From Galbibacter orientalis DSM 19592 (GTDB taxonomy: Bacteria; Bacteroidota; Bacteroidia; Flavobacteriales; Flavobacteriaceae), in the NCBI RefSeq assembly GCF_000260115.1, contig NZ_JH651379.1:3746240-3810239 (forward strand): 64,000 nucleotides of DNA, read 5' to 3'. Within the stretch, counting starts at the first letter, position 1. Every line of letters starts with the position of its first letter. Position numbers and translations under genes: made by a program. A model generated the notes under the pieces. That model searched no databases. It saw only the letters and a program-made list of their open reading frames with translations, and was not told where the DNA came from. This document shows, in pieces, positions 26,085 to 34,655 of the stretch.

Positions 26085-28535
26085 ATGAAAATTCAACAAA
26101 ATTTAAGTAAAGTACTCCCCCACATGGTAAGTATCTTTTGCCTTTTACTAGTTGTATCTTGTACTACAAAATCTAGCTCAACTTCAGATGAGACTAGCAA
26201 TGAAGCAGAAGATGACTTTAAAGGAAAAATAGCACTAGACATCCGTGATTCGGAAGCAGATTGGTCTGCTTACACACCAAAATCGGCACCTAAAGACGCT
26301 CCAAACATATTATTTATACTTTATGATGACACAGGTCTTGGAGCATGGTCTCCTTATGGGGGACGTATAAATATGCCTACAATGGATAAATTAGCCGCAA
26401 ATGGACTAACATATACACAGTGGCATACTACTGCTCTTTGTTCTCCTACCCGATCTACTATTTTAACAGGAAGAAACCACCATTTAAACGGGATGGCTTC
26501 TATTACAGAAACAGCAGATGGATATCCTGGTTCTAACGGACGTGTTCCAGACGATTGCGCTCCTTTTGCAGAAATTTTAAGAGACAATGGGTGGAGTACT
26601 TTTTGGATTGGTAAAAATCATAATGTTCCAGAACAAGACATTGCTCCAGGTGCAAGCCGAACTGAATGGCCAACACAAATTGGATTTGACAGGTTTTACG
26701 GATTCTTAGGTGGAGAAACTAATAATTGGTATCCAGATTTAGTAGAAGACAATCACTTTATTGAAGCGCCAGCTACTCCAGAAGAAGGATATCACCTATC
26801 CAAAGATTTAGCAGATCAAGCTATTACAATGTTACGCGACAAAAACGCTACCAACCCATCAAAACCTTTTTATATGTGGTTTAACCCAGGTGCAAATCAC
26901 GCTCCACATCACTCTCCTGCAGAATACACAGCAAAATATAAAGGTAAATTTGACGATGGGTATGAAGCTTACAGAGAATGGGTAGTTAAACGCATGAAAG
27001 AAAAAGGAATTATACCCGAAGATACAGGAATGGCAGACTTTAACCCTATGCCAGAAGATCAAGCTAATCCTGGAGATTTTGTACGTCCTTGGGATGAATT
27101 AAATGCAGATGAAAAAAGATTATTCGCAAGAATGGCAGAAGTTTATGCTGGATTCTCAGAATATACAGATGCTCAAGTTGGTAGAATTATTGATTATTTA
27201 GAAGAAACTGGACAATTAGAAAATACGATTGTATTGTATGCTGCCGATAACGGGGCATCTGGAGAAGGAAGTCCAAATGGTTCTGTTAACGAAAATAAAT
27301 TCTTTAACGGTTATCCAGACGAATTAGCAGAGAATATGAAGTATCTAGATGTTTTAGGAGGTCCAGATACATACAACCATTTCCCAACGGGGTGGGCAGC
27401 AGCATTTTCTGCTCCCTTTAAAATGTTTAAAAGATATTCTCAATACGCAGGGGGAACAAATGACCCGCTGGTAATTTCATGGCCAAAAGGAATTAAAGCA
27501 AGAGGTGAAATTCGCCATCAATATCATCATTCTGTAGATATTGTACCTACTTTACTAGAAGCTTGTGGAATAGAGTTTCCAGAAGTATACAAAGGAGCAA
27601 AACAAACTCCACTTTCTGGAACATCAATGGTGTATACTTTTGATGCAAAACCAAACGATGCTACTAAAAAAGAAGTACAATATTTTGCTATGTTGGGTAC
27701 TAGAGGTATCTGGAAAGATGGCTGGAAAGCTGCTGCTGTTCATGCGCCAATAAGTGGTAAAGGTCATTTTGACGAAGATGTTTGGGAGCTTTATCATGTT
27801 GCTGAAGACCGTTCTGAATCTAATAACTTAGCTGAAGAAAATCCAGAAAAACTTCAAGAACTAATTGATGAATGGTTCCATCAAGCTGAAATAAATAAAG
27901 TACTTCCGCTTGACGATAGAAGCGCAGCAGAATTATTAACTATTGAAAGGCCTGCTCAGGAAGCTGCTAAAGACCGCTATGTATATTACCCTAATACAGC
28001 ACCAGTTCCAGAAGGAGTTGCTGTAAATGTACGGGGGAGAGATTATAAAATTTTAGCAAATGTAGAGATTAAAGATCCAAATGTAGAGGGTGTTCTTTTT
28101 GCTCATGGTTCTCGTTTTGGCGGCCATTCTCTCTTTATTAAAGACAAAAAATTATACTACGTATATAATTTCTTAGGAATTAAGCCAGAGCAAGTATTTA
28201 CCTCTAATGTAAGTTTAAAACCAGGAAAATATACATTAGGAATGGAATTTAGCAGAGAAAAAGCTGGAGAATATGGAGAATCTATTGGAAACATGAAGCT
28301 CTATGTTAATGAAGAGGTTGTTGCAGAAGGACCAATGCGTACGCAACCAGCCAAGTTTACTTTATCTGGAGACGGATTATGTGTTGGATACGACAGTGGT
28401 GATAATGTAAGTAATTTATATGAAGCTCCTGGAGAGTTTGAAGGAGGTTCTATTCAAGGAGTTGCTGTTACTGTTGAAGGGGAACCATACGTAAACCTTG
28501 AAGCGGAAGCAAAACGTATGTTGATGACGCATTAA
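26085..28535 (+). CDS. Large arylsulfatase (AtsA-like S1), lipoprotein
   Basis: 816 residues from the ATG at 26085, chosen because it gives a lipoprotein signal (LLLVVSC, Cys26) followed by a Ser/Thr/acidic linker. An upstream in-frame ATG (26019) would add a charged tail. Catalytic signatures: YDDTGLGAWSPYGG, CSPTR (Cys119) followed by STILTGRNHH, IGKNHNVP, NPGANHAPHH, AADNGASGEG, and SVDIVPTLLE. A C-terminal beta-sandwich (about 640-800, GGHSLFIKDKKLYYVYNF) is typical of the long AtsA-like arylsulfatases. It lies outside the island border and has its own terminator, so it is probably a resident gene rather than part of the PUL. The substrate is unknown; these enzymes can be promiscuous arylsulfatases. 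Confidence 0.92.
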   Translation: MKIQQNLSKVLPHMVSIFCLLLVVSCTTKSSSTSDETSNEAEDDFKGKIALDIRDSEADWSAYTPKSAPKDAPNILFILYDDTGLGAWSPYGGRINMPTMDKLAANGLTYTQWHTTALCSPTRSTILTGRNHHLNGMASITETADGYPGSNGRVPDDCAPFAEILRDNGWSTFWIGKNHNVPEQDIAPGASRTEWPTQIGFDRFYGFLGGETNNWYPDLVEDNHFIEAPATPEEGYHLSKDLADQAITMLRDKNATNPSKPFYMWFNPGANHAPHHSPAEYTAKYKGKFDDGYEAYREWVVKRMKEKGIIPEDTGMADFNPMPEDQANPGDFVRPWDELNADEKRLFARMAEVYAGFSEYTDAQVGRIIDYLEETGQLENTIVLYAADNGASGEGSPNGSVNENKFFNGYPDELAENMKYLDVLGGPDTYNHFPTGWAAAFSAPFKMFKRYSQYAGGTNDPLVISWPKGIKARGEIRHQYHHSVDIVPTLLEACGIEFPEVYKGAKQTPLSGTSMVYTFDAKPNDATKKEVQYFAMLGTRGIWKDGWKAAAVHAPISGKGHFDEDVWELYHVAEDRSESNNLAEENPEKLQELIDEWFHQAEINKVLPLDDRSAAELLTIERPAQEAAKDRYVYYPNTAPVPEGVAVNVRGRDYKILANVEIKDPNVEGVLFAHGSRFGGHSLFIKDKKLYYVYNFLGIKPEQVFTSNVSLKPGKYTLGMEFSREKAGEYGESIGNMKLYVNEEVVAEGPMRTQPAKFTLSGDGLCVGYDSGDNVSNLYEAPGEFEGGSIQGVAVTVEGEPYVNLEAEAKRMLMTH

Positions 28536-28554
28536 ATAAAAAATTACTTCATAT

Positions 28555-28590
28555 AAAATCGGCTTTGATACATGTATCAAAGCCGATTTT
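28555..28590. terminator. Perfect 36-bp palindromic terminator
   Basis: Two 18-nt arms (AAAATCGGCTTTGATACA and complement) with no spacer and a following T-run, between the arylsulfatase and the convergent gene at 28662. Confidence 0.85.
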
Positions 28591-28661
28591 TTTATACTTC
28601 AAAATATCATTTACAAGAGAATCTCATTCATCAAAACATTTATTAATCAACTGTCTAAAAA

Positions 28662-30092
28662 CTAATCTTTAATTTCTAAAATCCAGATTTCTTTATAAAG
28701 ATCCTTCTTTTTATATTTAGTATAATCCGCATATAAATCTTCAACCTTTTCACTATAATTTATATATACATACTCCCAACTGTTCTTACTATTTACAAAA
28801 GATTTTGGATTAAAACCATCCTTTTCTAGATGTTGTTTCCAATTGTTTGCTAGTTTTTGTTCAGAAAAAACATTCGTAATTAAATAATATCCAGTACTTT
28901 GACTAGGAATTTTTAGTGTTTGTTTCACTTTAATTGACTTCAACAAAATAGTATCATTATCAACTTTTGGAGTACTATCTTGAATTGCTAATTGCCTCTC
29001 TGTAGACAAGCTTAAAGGTGCTTTAGTTTCCTCTACATTTGTTTGTAAGGCTGTAAAGAAAAGTAAAAATTTATCTCTAACTGTTTTTAAATTAAGTTTT
29101 ACCTCATCCTCTAAATTAGTTTTCTTAATAGGTAAATTAAAAGAAGCTATATCAAAACCAAGCGTATTTAAACTATTTGGATTACGTTCTATAAAAACTT
29201 CATCATTAATTGTAATAGAACTATTAAAAAAATTATGTGCTGGTCTAACTGAAGAAGCTATTGCTTGTGGGGGTGCTTCTTCAGAATATTTTAAAGATAT
29301 TTCATCGGTTTTTAATCGTTCATCCCCTTCTAAAACTCCTAGAGTTATTGAAGTGCTCAAACTATCTCTTGCCAAAATATTCAATTCAAATTCGCTTTTT
29401 TCTACAGATTGGAATCCGTTAAAAAGTGTAAACTCCTTTTTAGAAAGACTTTCATCCTTATATACAACATACATCATCCACCCTCCAGAGCTTCCTCCCA
29501 AAATATGTCCTTGAGTAGCACGGACGTTGGCAACAGTATAGATTCCTGAAGTTTTAGAGGTACTTTTTAATATATCAGTAATCTCTGCATAACATAAATA
29601 AGGCCTCCCAATACTATCTTTATAATCCTCTAAAACAGAACCTTGAACTGGTTTATATTCACCCTCTGGAGTTTTTAGCAGCACCTTATTAAAAGTTTCT
29701 ACTCTTGGCTTTACTGGCACAAATTCATAACCTGTTCTTCTACGTTTCATTTCCGCTTCTTCATACTCATATATTGCAGCCCAATACAATGCAGCATACG
29801 CTATAGAAGAGGCGCTTTCTGGGATAGTCATATTTGCAGAACTCGAACTAAAAGTATTTGAGTCATTATCAATGTCGATATACACCATTGGGAGTCGGTC
29901 GTTTTTCTTTGCCTTATACCCCACATCATTATATGGGTTTGTGGTATGAAGACTCACTATATTATTCCCAATAACTCTAGAATCTCCTTTTATAGAAAAA
30001 TTTTTGTACAAATTAAACCCTGTAGTTTTTTGGGCAAACAACTGCATTCCTGCTAATAAAAAAAGTATAACTATAAAAAATTTATTGTACAT
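28662..30092 (-). CDS. Secreted protein of unknown function with SPOR-like C-terminus
   Basis: 476 residues with a signal peptide ending QLFAQ. The N-terminal about 300 residues are a beta-rich domain (IGNNIVSLHT, AYAALYWAAIYE, GWMMYVVYKDE, FNGFQSVEKSEFELN) of the kind found at the start of large surface or adhesin-like proteins in gliding Bacteroidota. The last about 75 residues (TGYYLITNVFSEQKLANNWKQH) look like a SPOR-type fold, which binds peptidoglycan or, in this phylum, occurs with gliding/type IX proteins. No transmembrane segment and no catalytic motif are visible. It stands alone between the arylsulfatase and tRNA-Pro. A role at the cell envelope or in motility is an inference. Confidence 0.7.
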   Translation of the reverse strand: MYNKFFIVILFLLAGMQLFAQKTTGFNLYKNFSIKGDSRVIGNNIVSLHTTNPYNDVGYKAKKNDRLPMVYIDIDNDSNTFSSSSANMTIPESASSIAYAALYWAAIYEYEEAEMKRRRTGYEFVPVKPRVETFNKVLLKTPEGEYKPVQGSVLEDYKDSIGRPYLCYAEITDILKSTSKTSGIYTVANVRATQGHILGGSSGGWMMYVVYKDESLSKKEFTLFNGFQSVEKSEFELNILARDSLSTSITLGVLEGDERLKTDEISLKYSEEAPPQAIASSVRPAHNFFNSSITINDEVFIERNPNSLNTLGFDIASFNLPIKKTNLEDEVKLNLKTVRDKFLLFFTALQTNVEETKAPLSLSTERQLAIQDSTPKVDNDTILLKSIKVKQTLKIPSQSTGYYLITNVFSEQKLANNWKQHLEKDGFNPKSFVNSKNSWEYVYINYSEKVEDLYADYTKYKKKDLYKEIWILEIKD

Positions 30093-30232
30093 ATGGTATG
30101 TTTCTAATACAGTAAAAGTACTATTTTCTATATTAAATTAATTTAATATAAATATTAATTTTTATATGAATTATTATTGTGAATGTTATTGACATTTCTT
30201 TTTTTTGCTTTCAAAAGTTATTGAATTAATTA

Positions 30233-30306
30233 CGGGATGTGGTGCAGTCTGGTAGCATGCACGGCTGGGGGCCGTGTGGTCGCAGGTTCAAATCCTGTCA
30301 TCCCGA
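30233..30306 (+). tRNA. tRNA-Pro (anticodon GGG)
   Basis: A complete cloverleaf can be drawn. The acceptor arms are CGGGATG (30233-30239) and CATCCCG (30299-30305) with discriminator A. The anticodon stem is CACGG/CCGTG with loop CTGGGGG, giving anticodon GGG. The T-arm is GCAGG-TTCAAAT-CCTGT (last pair G-T). CCA is not encoded. A hairpin follows at 30331. Confidence 0.95.
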
Positions 30307-30767
30307 CGAACCTAGAAATAGGTCAAAATAAAACACTGTTAATCTATTGATTTTCAGTGTTTTTAATTTTTATGCATTTATTTGATTTCATTTAAAATCA
30401 TTAAAAAGGTGTGCAATTTTTCTCCTTCCCTAAGTACAAAGATATTACATTATAATCCTAATACTTTGTTTAGGTTCATAATCAACATATCTATAAGCAT
30501 GACCTAATACTTATTACTCTTTTATAAATCCCTACTTCCTCTGCATTACAAACCTGTATTAACAAATACAGTGGTGTTTTAGAAACATATAGAAAATAAA
30601 GAGGACAGGTTAGTTTGCTCTCTATGTGAATAGTAAAAATACTTGATTTATAAATTAAGTATTTATACGGTTCTATATAAAGTGGTATCAAAATAAATTT
30701 GAACAAAGACTTAATGGAGAATTAAGAATTAAATTCTCTTATTTATTAACCACTAAAATTATTAAAA
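30307..30767. other. Spacer after tRNA-Pro
   Basis: 461 bp, AT-rich, holding the probable tRNA terminator and nothing else recognised. No second copy of the tRNA-Pro 3' end was seen in the following few kilobases, so there is no evidence that this tRNA is an integration site. Confidence 0.5.
30331..30362 (+). terminator. Probable terminator after tRNA-Pro
   Basis: AAACACTG (30331-30338) pairs with CAGTGTTT (30355-30362) around a 16-nt loop and is followed by T-rich sequence. Confidence 0.5.
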
Positions 30768-31751
30768 ATGGGAAAGTCCAAAACAATTGAACAAAAAATG
30801 AAAGATGATCAAAAGTTTCGTGAGTACATGAATCAATTGGATCAAGATTCTAAAAAAGAAGAAGAAAAAATTTTCACAAAAATTAAAGAAAATATCACTT
30901 CACATTATGATGGTAATGGTTGGGATCATGCTCGGTTTTTCGGAAACAGGAATAGTGATTACCAGAATTATGACGATTGGAGTTTAGCTAGGATTAACAA
31001 TATGGTTGATATGATTGGTAATGCATTAAGCGACGGGAATTTCCCTTCTAAAGAAGTTCCTGGTTCAGAAGATGCTGAAGAATCTACTGTTGATGACGCA
31101 AAAGATTTTCTAGGTGCCTTTCAAGGAGATTACAGCCTTATTATTAAAAGAGTTAAAGCTATTATCTCTGGTGTTCTGACTCAATTTGCAACGGCGAGTA
31201 AAACCTCTAGAAAAACTACTTTTAAAGACATGCCTCTTTCTGGAGGCTTACATCTATTCTTCGGGTCTACAGGAGAAGTGTTTACCAATAATACTTTCTT
31301 TACAAATCAATACATTGGATCATTTCAAATTGTATTTGAAGTTATGATGAGTGTTGATGAAGGACAAGCTATTGGAGTTCAACAGATTTTAGCTACTACT
31401 GAGCAGGAATTAAGTATCTTAAAAGATCTTATTCTGGAAGCCCGAAAAGCATCTGCCGAAAGCTTAAAAAAAATCTTAAAAGAAGAACCAGAAAAATATG
31501 TTGCTACCAAAGCTACATACGATTTGATACTTGCAGATTTGAAAAAAGACCGTGCTGAGGTAATGCTCGAATATGACAAATATAACCAAGTTACCGCAGC
31601 TGTTGACAATTTATACACAAAAACAGCTTCTAATAAAGTAGTTACATCCGCTCCTGAAGATGATTTAAAAAACATTTTTAGTGAATGGGAATTCGGAATT
31701 GCTTCGCGTTACATTAATGAAAAATACAACGATGCAGCCTTAATAGACTAG
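30768..31751 (+). CDS. Unrecognised soluble protein, 327 residues
   Basis: I do not recognise a family. The protein has no signal peptide or clear membrane helix. Residues 1-50 are highly charged and helical (KTIEQKMKDDQKFREYMNQL). Then comes a polar segment with GNGWDHARFFGNRNSDY, an acidic linker (GSEDAEESTVDDAKD), and a central mixed region (about 115-200) with Gly/Phe-rich strands SGGLHLFFGSTGEVF and IGSFQIVFEVMMS. The last about 120 residues are helical and probably coiled (TTEQELSILKDLILEARKASAESLKKIL). It stands alone between tRNA-Pro and an IS3 element, with its own terminator, in an accessory pocket between core genes. A cytoplasmic or specially exported accessory protein is possible, but no function should be assumed. 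Confidence 0.8.
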   Translation: MGKSKTIEQKMKDDQKFREYMNQLDQDSKKEEEKIFTKIKENITSHYDGNGWDHARFFGNRNSDYQNYDDWSLARINNMVDMIGNALSDGNFPSKEVPGSEDAEESTVDDAKDFLGAFQGDYSLIIKRVKAIISGVLTQFATASKTSRKTTFKDMPLSGGLHLFFGSTGEVFTNNTFFTNQYIGSFQIVFEVMMSVDEGQAIGVQQILATTEQELSILKDLILEARKASAESLKKILKEEPEKYVATKATYDLILADLKKDRAEVMLEYDKYNQVTAAVDNLYTKTASNKVVTSAPEDDLKNIFSEWEFGIASRYINEKYNDAALID

Positions 31752-31771
31752 TTATAAACCCTAAGAACACT

Positions 31772-31798
31772 ACAGGCAGTTGGTAACAAACTGCCTGT
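31772..31798 (+). terminator. Terminator after the 327-residue gene
   Basis: ACAGGCAGTT / AACTGCCTGT stem with a 7-nt loop, followed by a T-rich tract, 20 bp after the stop. Confidence 0.75.
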
Positions 31799-31920
31799 TA
31801 TTATTTTCAAAATTAATTTATTAATTACTGGAAACAGTTACCCCACATTAATTACTACACTACTATAATACTCCCCAAATTTAGGACAGGAAATTAAGTT
31901 GTAATTTTAACCCTGTCAAT

Positions 31921-32199
31921 ATGAAAACATCAAGAAGAAAATTCAGCGCATCCTTTAAGGCCAAAGTAGCCATTGAAGCGATAAAAGAGCAGACAAGTAT
32001 ACCTGAACTTGCTGCCAAATTTGAATTGCATCCAGCCCAAATATCCAATTGGAAGCGAGAGTTTTTAAAAAACGCAGAACTTGCTTTCGAGTCCAAATCA
32101 GAAAAAGATACTCCAGCTGTGGATACCGCACCGCTTTATAGTAAGATCGGTCAATTACAAGTTGAGAATGATTTTTTAAAGAAAGTCTTGGGCAAATGA
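31921..32199 (+). CDS. IS3-family transposase OrfA (HTH)
   Basis: 92 residues. The helix-turn-helix (SFKAKVAIEAIKEQTSIPELAAKFELHPAQISNWKREFL) recognises the IS ends, and a leucine-zipper-like tail (IGQLQVENDFLKKVLGK) mediates multimers. It overlaps the next frame by 4 nt (ATGA). In this family OrfA and OrfB are often fused by programmed -1 frameshifting. Here the ATGA overlap may instead allow re-initiation. Confidence 0.93.
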   Translation: MKTSRRKFSASFKAKVAIEAIKEQTSIPELAAKFELHPAQISNWKREFLKNAELAFESKSEKDTPAVDTAPLYSKIGQLQVENDFLKKVLGK

Positions 32200-33044
32200 G
32201 TACTACTGAAAGAAGACAAAAGGTAGTAAAATCTCATCCAAGGCTGAGTCTTGCACAACAATGTAAAATCCTTAACATTCATCGCTCTGGTCTGTATTAT
32301 AAGCCTAAAAGTGAGAGTCCATTGAATTTAGAACTGATGAAGGCAATAGATGCGCAGTTCCTGGAACACCCCTATTATGGAGTCGAACGGATGACTGATT
32401 ATCTCATCCTTGATCTTGGCTACCACGTAAATGTGAAAAGAATAAGACGGCTGTATAAAATTATGGGATTACAGACCATATATAGAAAACCTAAAACCAC
32501 CATCAGGGATCCTAAAAACTATAAGTACCCTTATCTCTTGAAGGGCTTAGTAATAGACCGCCCTAACCAAGTATGGCAGACTGACATCACCTATATTCCT
32601 ATGTTCCGTGGCTTTATGTATATGAATGCTATCATTGATGTATATAGTAGAAAAATACTTAATTGGAGTATTTCAAACTCAATGGACAAACAGTGGTGTA
32701 TCGAGCTTCTTAGAGACACTATCGCTCAATATGGCAATACGGAGATCCATAACTCCGATCAAGGGTCACAATATACCAGCTCCGAATATATTGAAGTGCT
32801 TAAAGAACATGATATTCAAATATCTATGGACAGCAAAGGAAGAGCTTTGGATAACATTTTTATTGAGCGCTTCTGGAAGTCTCTTAAATATGAAAAGATC
32901 TATCTAAACCCACCAAACGGAGGTCTAGATCTCTATCAAATGGTCACGGAATATATTGAATTCTATAACACCAAAAGAAGGCATACTGAAATAGGAAAAG
33001 TACCACCTGATCAAATTTATAATACAAAAAGAATAGCATCATAA
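32196..33044 (+). CDS. IS3-family transposase OrfB (DDE integrase)
   Basis: 282 residues. An N-terminal HTH_21-like part (HPYYGVERMTDYL, VKRIRRLYKIMGL) precedes an RNase H-like catalytic core with the DDE triad: VWQTDITYIP (first Asp), HNSDQGSQYTS (second Asp) and GRALDNIFIERFWKSLKYE (Glu). The C-terminal YIEFYNTKRRH is typical of the family. It appears intact, so the element may still be able to move. Confidence 0.95.
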   Translation: MSTTERRQKVVKSHPRLSLAQQCKILNIHRSGLYYKPKSESPLNLELMKAIDAQFLEHPYYGVERMTDYLILDLGYHVNVKRIRRLYKIMGLQTIYRKPKTTIRDPKNYKYPYLLKGLVIDRPNQVWQTDITYIPMFRGFMYMNAIIDVYSRKILNWSISNSMDKQWCIELLRDTIAQYGNTEIHNSDQGSQYTSSEYIEVLKEHDIQISMDSKGRALDNIFIERFWKSLKYEKIYLNPPNGGLDLYQMVTEYIEFYNTKRRHTEIGKVPPDQIYNTKRIAS

Positions 33045-33086
33045 ATAATTAGATATATATTTAAACTGTCTTACAGATGGGGAGTA

Positions 33087-33251
33087 GTGTAATGTATCTA
33101 GGGAGTTTAGAATTGGGGTTATCTCCCCTTTTATAGCCATTCCAAAAATGTACTCATAATCAAGAGTGTCTTTAACTGTTTTTTGTGCATAAATAGTGAA
33201 GGTAAACAATAGGAATAAACTAAAAATAGGAGCTTTATGTTTCGAATTCAT
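33087..33251 (-). pseudogene. 5' fragment of a secreted-protein gene cut off at the IS3 right end
   Basis: The frame starts at 33251 with a good signal peptide (MNSKHKAPIFSLFLLFTFTIYAQ) and continues for about 55 residues (KTVKDTLDYEYIFGMAIKGE...). It then runs into the IS right terminal repeat and stops inside the IS at 33039. No continuation is visible on the other side of the IS, where the sequence is the terminator of the 327-residue gene. So the insertion either accompanied a deletion or landed at an already shortened gene. The original function is unknown. Confidence 0.6.
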
Positions 33252-33553
33252 ATCTTTCTTATGTATGGTTTATAATTAAAAGACATGTATTTTTAACGAA
33301 TGTTGCAGTTACCATTTTAAAACTATGTTAAAATAACATTTGATACTTTACACATAAATTTCTGCTTAGTTTTTATACCCATACTTTAAAAAATAAGGAC
33401 TTAATCATTTGTATATAAAAAAATGCATTGTTTTTTGGTTTCCAACTATTAGAACATTCATCTAAAATCTTATTTTATTTACTTAGATAAGTCCATAACT
33501 TATTCAGAATATAACAATCACTATATTTGATATTGACATCCTAAATAATAACA
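33252..33553. other. Spacer with candidate promoter
   Basis: 302 bp upstream of the PD40 protein. It holds a perfect TAnnTTTG box, TATATTTG at 33522-33529, 24 bp before the start codon. No matching TTTG box was found at the right distance upstream. Nothing else was recognised. Confidence 0.45.
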
Positions 33554-34483
33554 ATGCTGAAAATTAGATTCCTCATCATAATTGTTCTTACATCTTATGG
33601 AGTAAGGGCACAACATACAAGAGAAGTCGCCCAGTTTAATCACGATTTCAATCAATCCCTCAGTGTTCGAGATCTTGCTATAACTGCAGACGGAAAGGAA
33701 GCGTTCTTTACTATCCAAAGTCCTTTTCAGGAAATTTCTCAAATTGCTTTTATCAAAAAAGAAAATAATACATGGAGCGAGCCCGAATTAATGCCATTTT
33801 CTGATGCATTTTCCTATTTAGAACCTTTTATATCTGCCAATGGGAACCGCTTGTATTTTGTCTCTGACCGCCCCTTACATAGTGCTGATACCATTAAAAA
33901 AGACTTCGATATATGGTATGTAGAAAGAAAGCAACAAGACGAAAAATGGTCTGCACCTATAAATTTAGGAAAACCTGTAAATTCAGATCTTGATGAATTT
34001 TATCCTTCACTAAGTGAAAATAACAATTTATATTTTACTATGGTCTCACCCGAAGGTATGGGAAAAGACGATATTTATGTATGTAGATGGCAAAATGGAG
34101 CCTACCAAAGTCCTATGCTTTTAGACAAACATATTAATAGTGCTGGGTATGAATTCAATGCTTTTATTTCTAAAAAGGAAGATTTTTTAATCTTTACAAA
34201 ATATAATGAAGCAGATGGTTATGGTAGCGGAGATCTTTATATCTCCAAAAAGAATTCCATGGGAAATTGGGAGAAGGCTGAGAATATGGGAGCAGCCATC
34301 AATACCAAATATATGGAATACTGCCCCTTCTACGATGAGCAAAGCCAGCTATTATATTTTACTAGCAAAAGAAATGATTTAACTCCAAGAACATTTAAAG
34401 ACTTTTCAGATTTGCAACAATACATAAAGGAAAGCAATAATGGACTGAGTAAAATTTATTGGATTCCTCTAAATATAAGATAG
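33554..34483 (+). CDS. Exported PD40/TolB-like beta-propeller protein
   Basis: 309 residues with a signal peptide ending GVRAQ. Propeller blades of the WD40-like PD40 type repeat: LAITADGKEAFFTIQ, EPFISANGNRLYFVSDRP, DEFYPSLSENNNLYFTM, NAFISKKEDFLIFTKY, and CPFYDEQSQLLYFTSKR, with GKDDIYVCRW and GSGDLYISKK between. Such proteins occur in the periplasm or outer membrane of Bacteroidota, sometimes joined to OmpA domains, and usually bind partners rather than catalyse. No OmpA or TonB part is present here. It is monocistronic, between the IS3 region and carB. Confidence 0.8.
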   Translation: MLKIRFLIIIVLTSYGVRAQHTREVAQFNHDFNQSLSVRDLAITADGKEAFFTIQSPFQEISQIAFIKKENNTWSEPELMPFSDAFSYLEPFISANGNRLYFVSDRPLHSADTIKKDFDIWYVERKQQDEKWSAPINLGKPVNSDLDEFYPSLSENNNLYFTMVSPEGMGKDDIYVCRWQNGAYQSPMLLDKHINSAGYEFNAFISKKEDFLIFTKYNEADGYGSGDLYISKKNSMGNWEKAENMGAAINTKYMEYCPFYDEQSQLLYFTSKRNDLTPRTFKDFSDLQQYIKESNNGLSKIYWIPLNIR

Positions 34484-34597
34484 CATCTTTTATCATATCG
34501 GCACGAGTATGATGTTTGCGCTAGCGGGGTTTCTTTTTTACTGAAGAAAATTCTTTTAGCTACTGGTTCAAAAATATTTAAACCTCAATTAATCAAT

Positions 34598-34631
34598 CAA
34601 AAAAAAGCTACTAAGTTTCCTTAGTAGCCTT
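34598..34631 (-). terminator. Terminator of carB
   Basis: Reading the minus strand: GGCTACTAAG-GAAA-CTTAGTAGC followed by a long T-run, 25 bp after the carB stop. Confidence 0.85.
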
Positions 34632-34655
34632 TTCTATAATTTTATTTGAAGAATA

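Larger units (their letters stand above)
31869..33086 (+). mobile_element. IS3-family insertion sequence
   Basis: About 1.2 kb with two overlapping genes and imperfect terminal inverted repeats: TACTCCCCA...TAGGACAG at the left (31869-31889) and its counterpart CTGTC...GGGGAGTA at the right (33066-33086). The first nine bases of the two ends match exactly. Exact ends and a target-site duplication could not be fixed by eye. The right end runs into a truncated minus-strand gene. Confidence 0.85.

Noticed and set aside
30491-30706. 71-codon minus-strand frame after tRNA-Pro
   Set aside because: Low-complexity, AT-rich, without start context or family resemblance.
31881-32096. Minus-strand frame over the IS3 OrfA gene
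   Set aside because: Antisense to the transposase gene.
30233-33251. tRNA-Pro as a second integration site
   Set aside because: No second copy of its 3' end and no integrase between it and carB; the IS3 element alone explains the mobile content.
34484-34597. Small RNA or terminator after the PD40 gene
   Set aside because: A G/C-rich stretch near 34520-34545 ends in a T-run but no convincing stem could be drawn.
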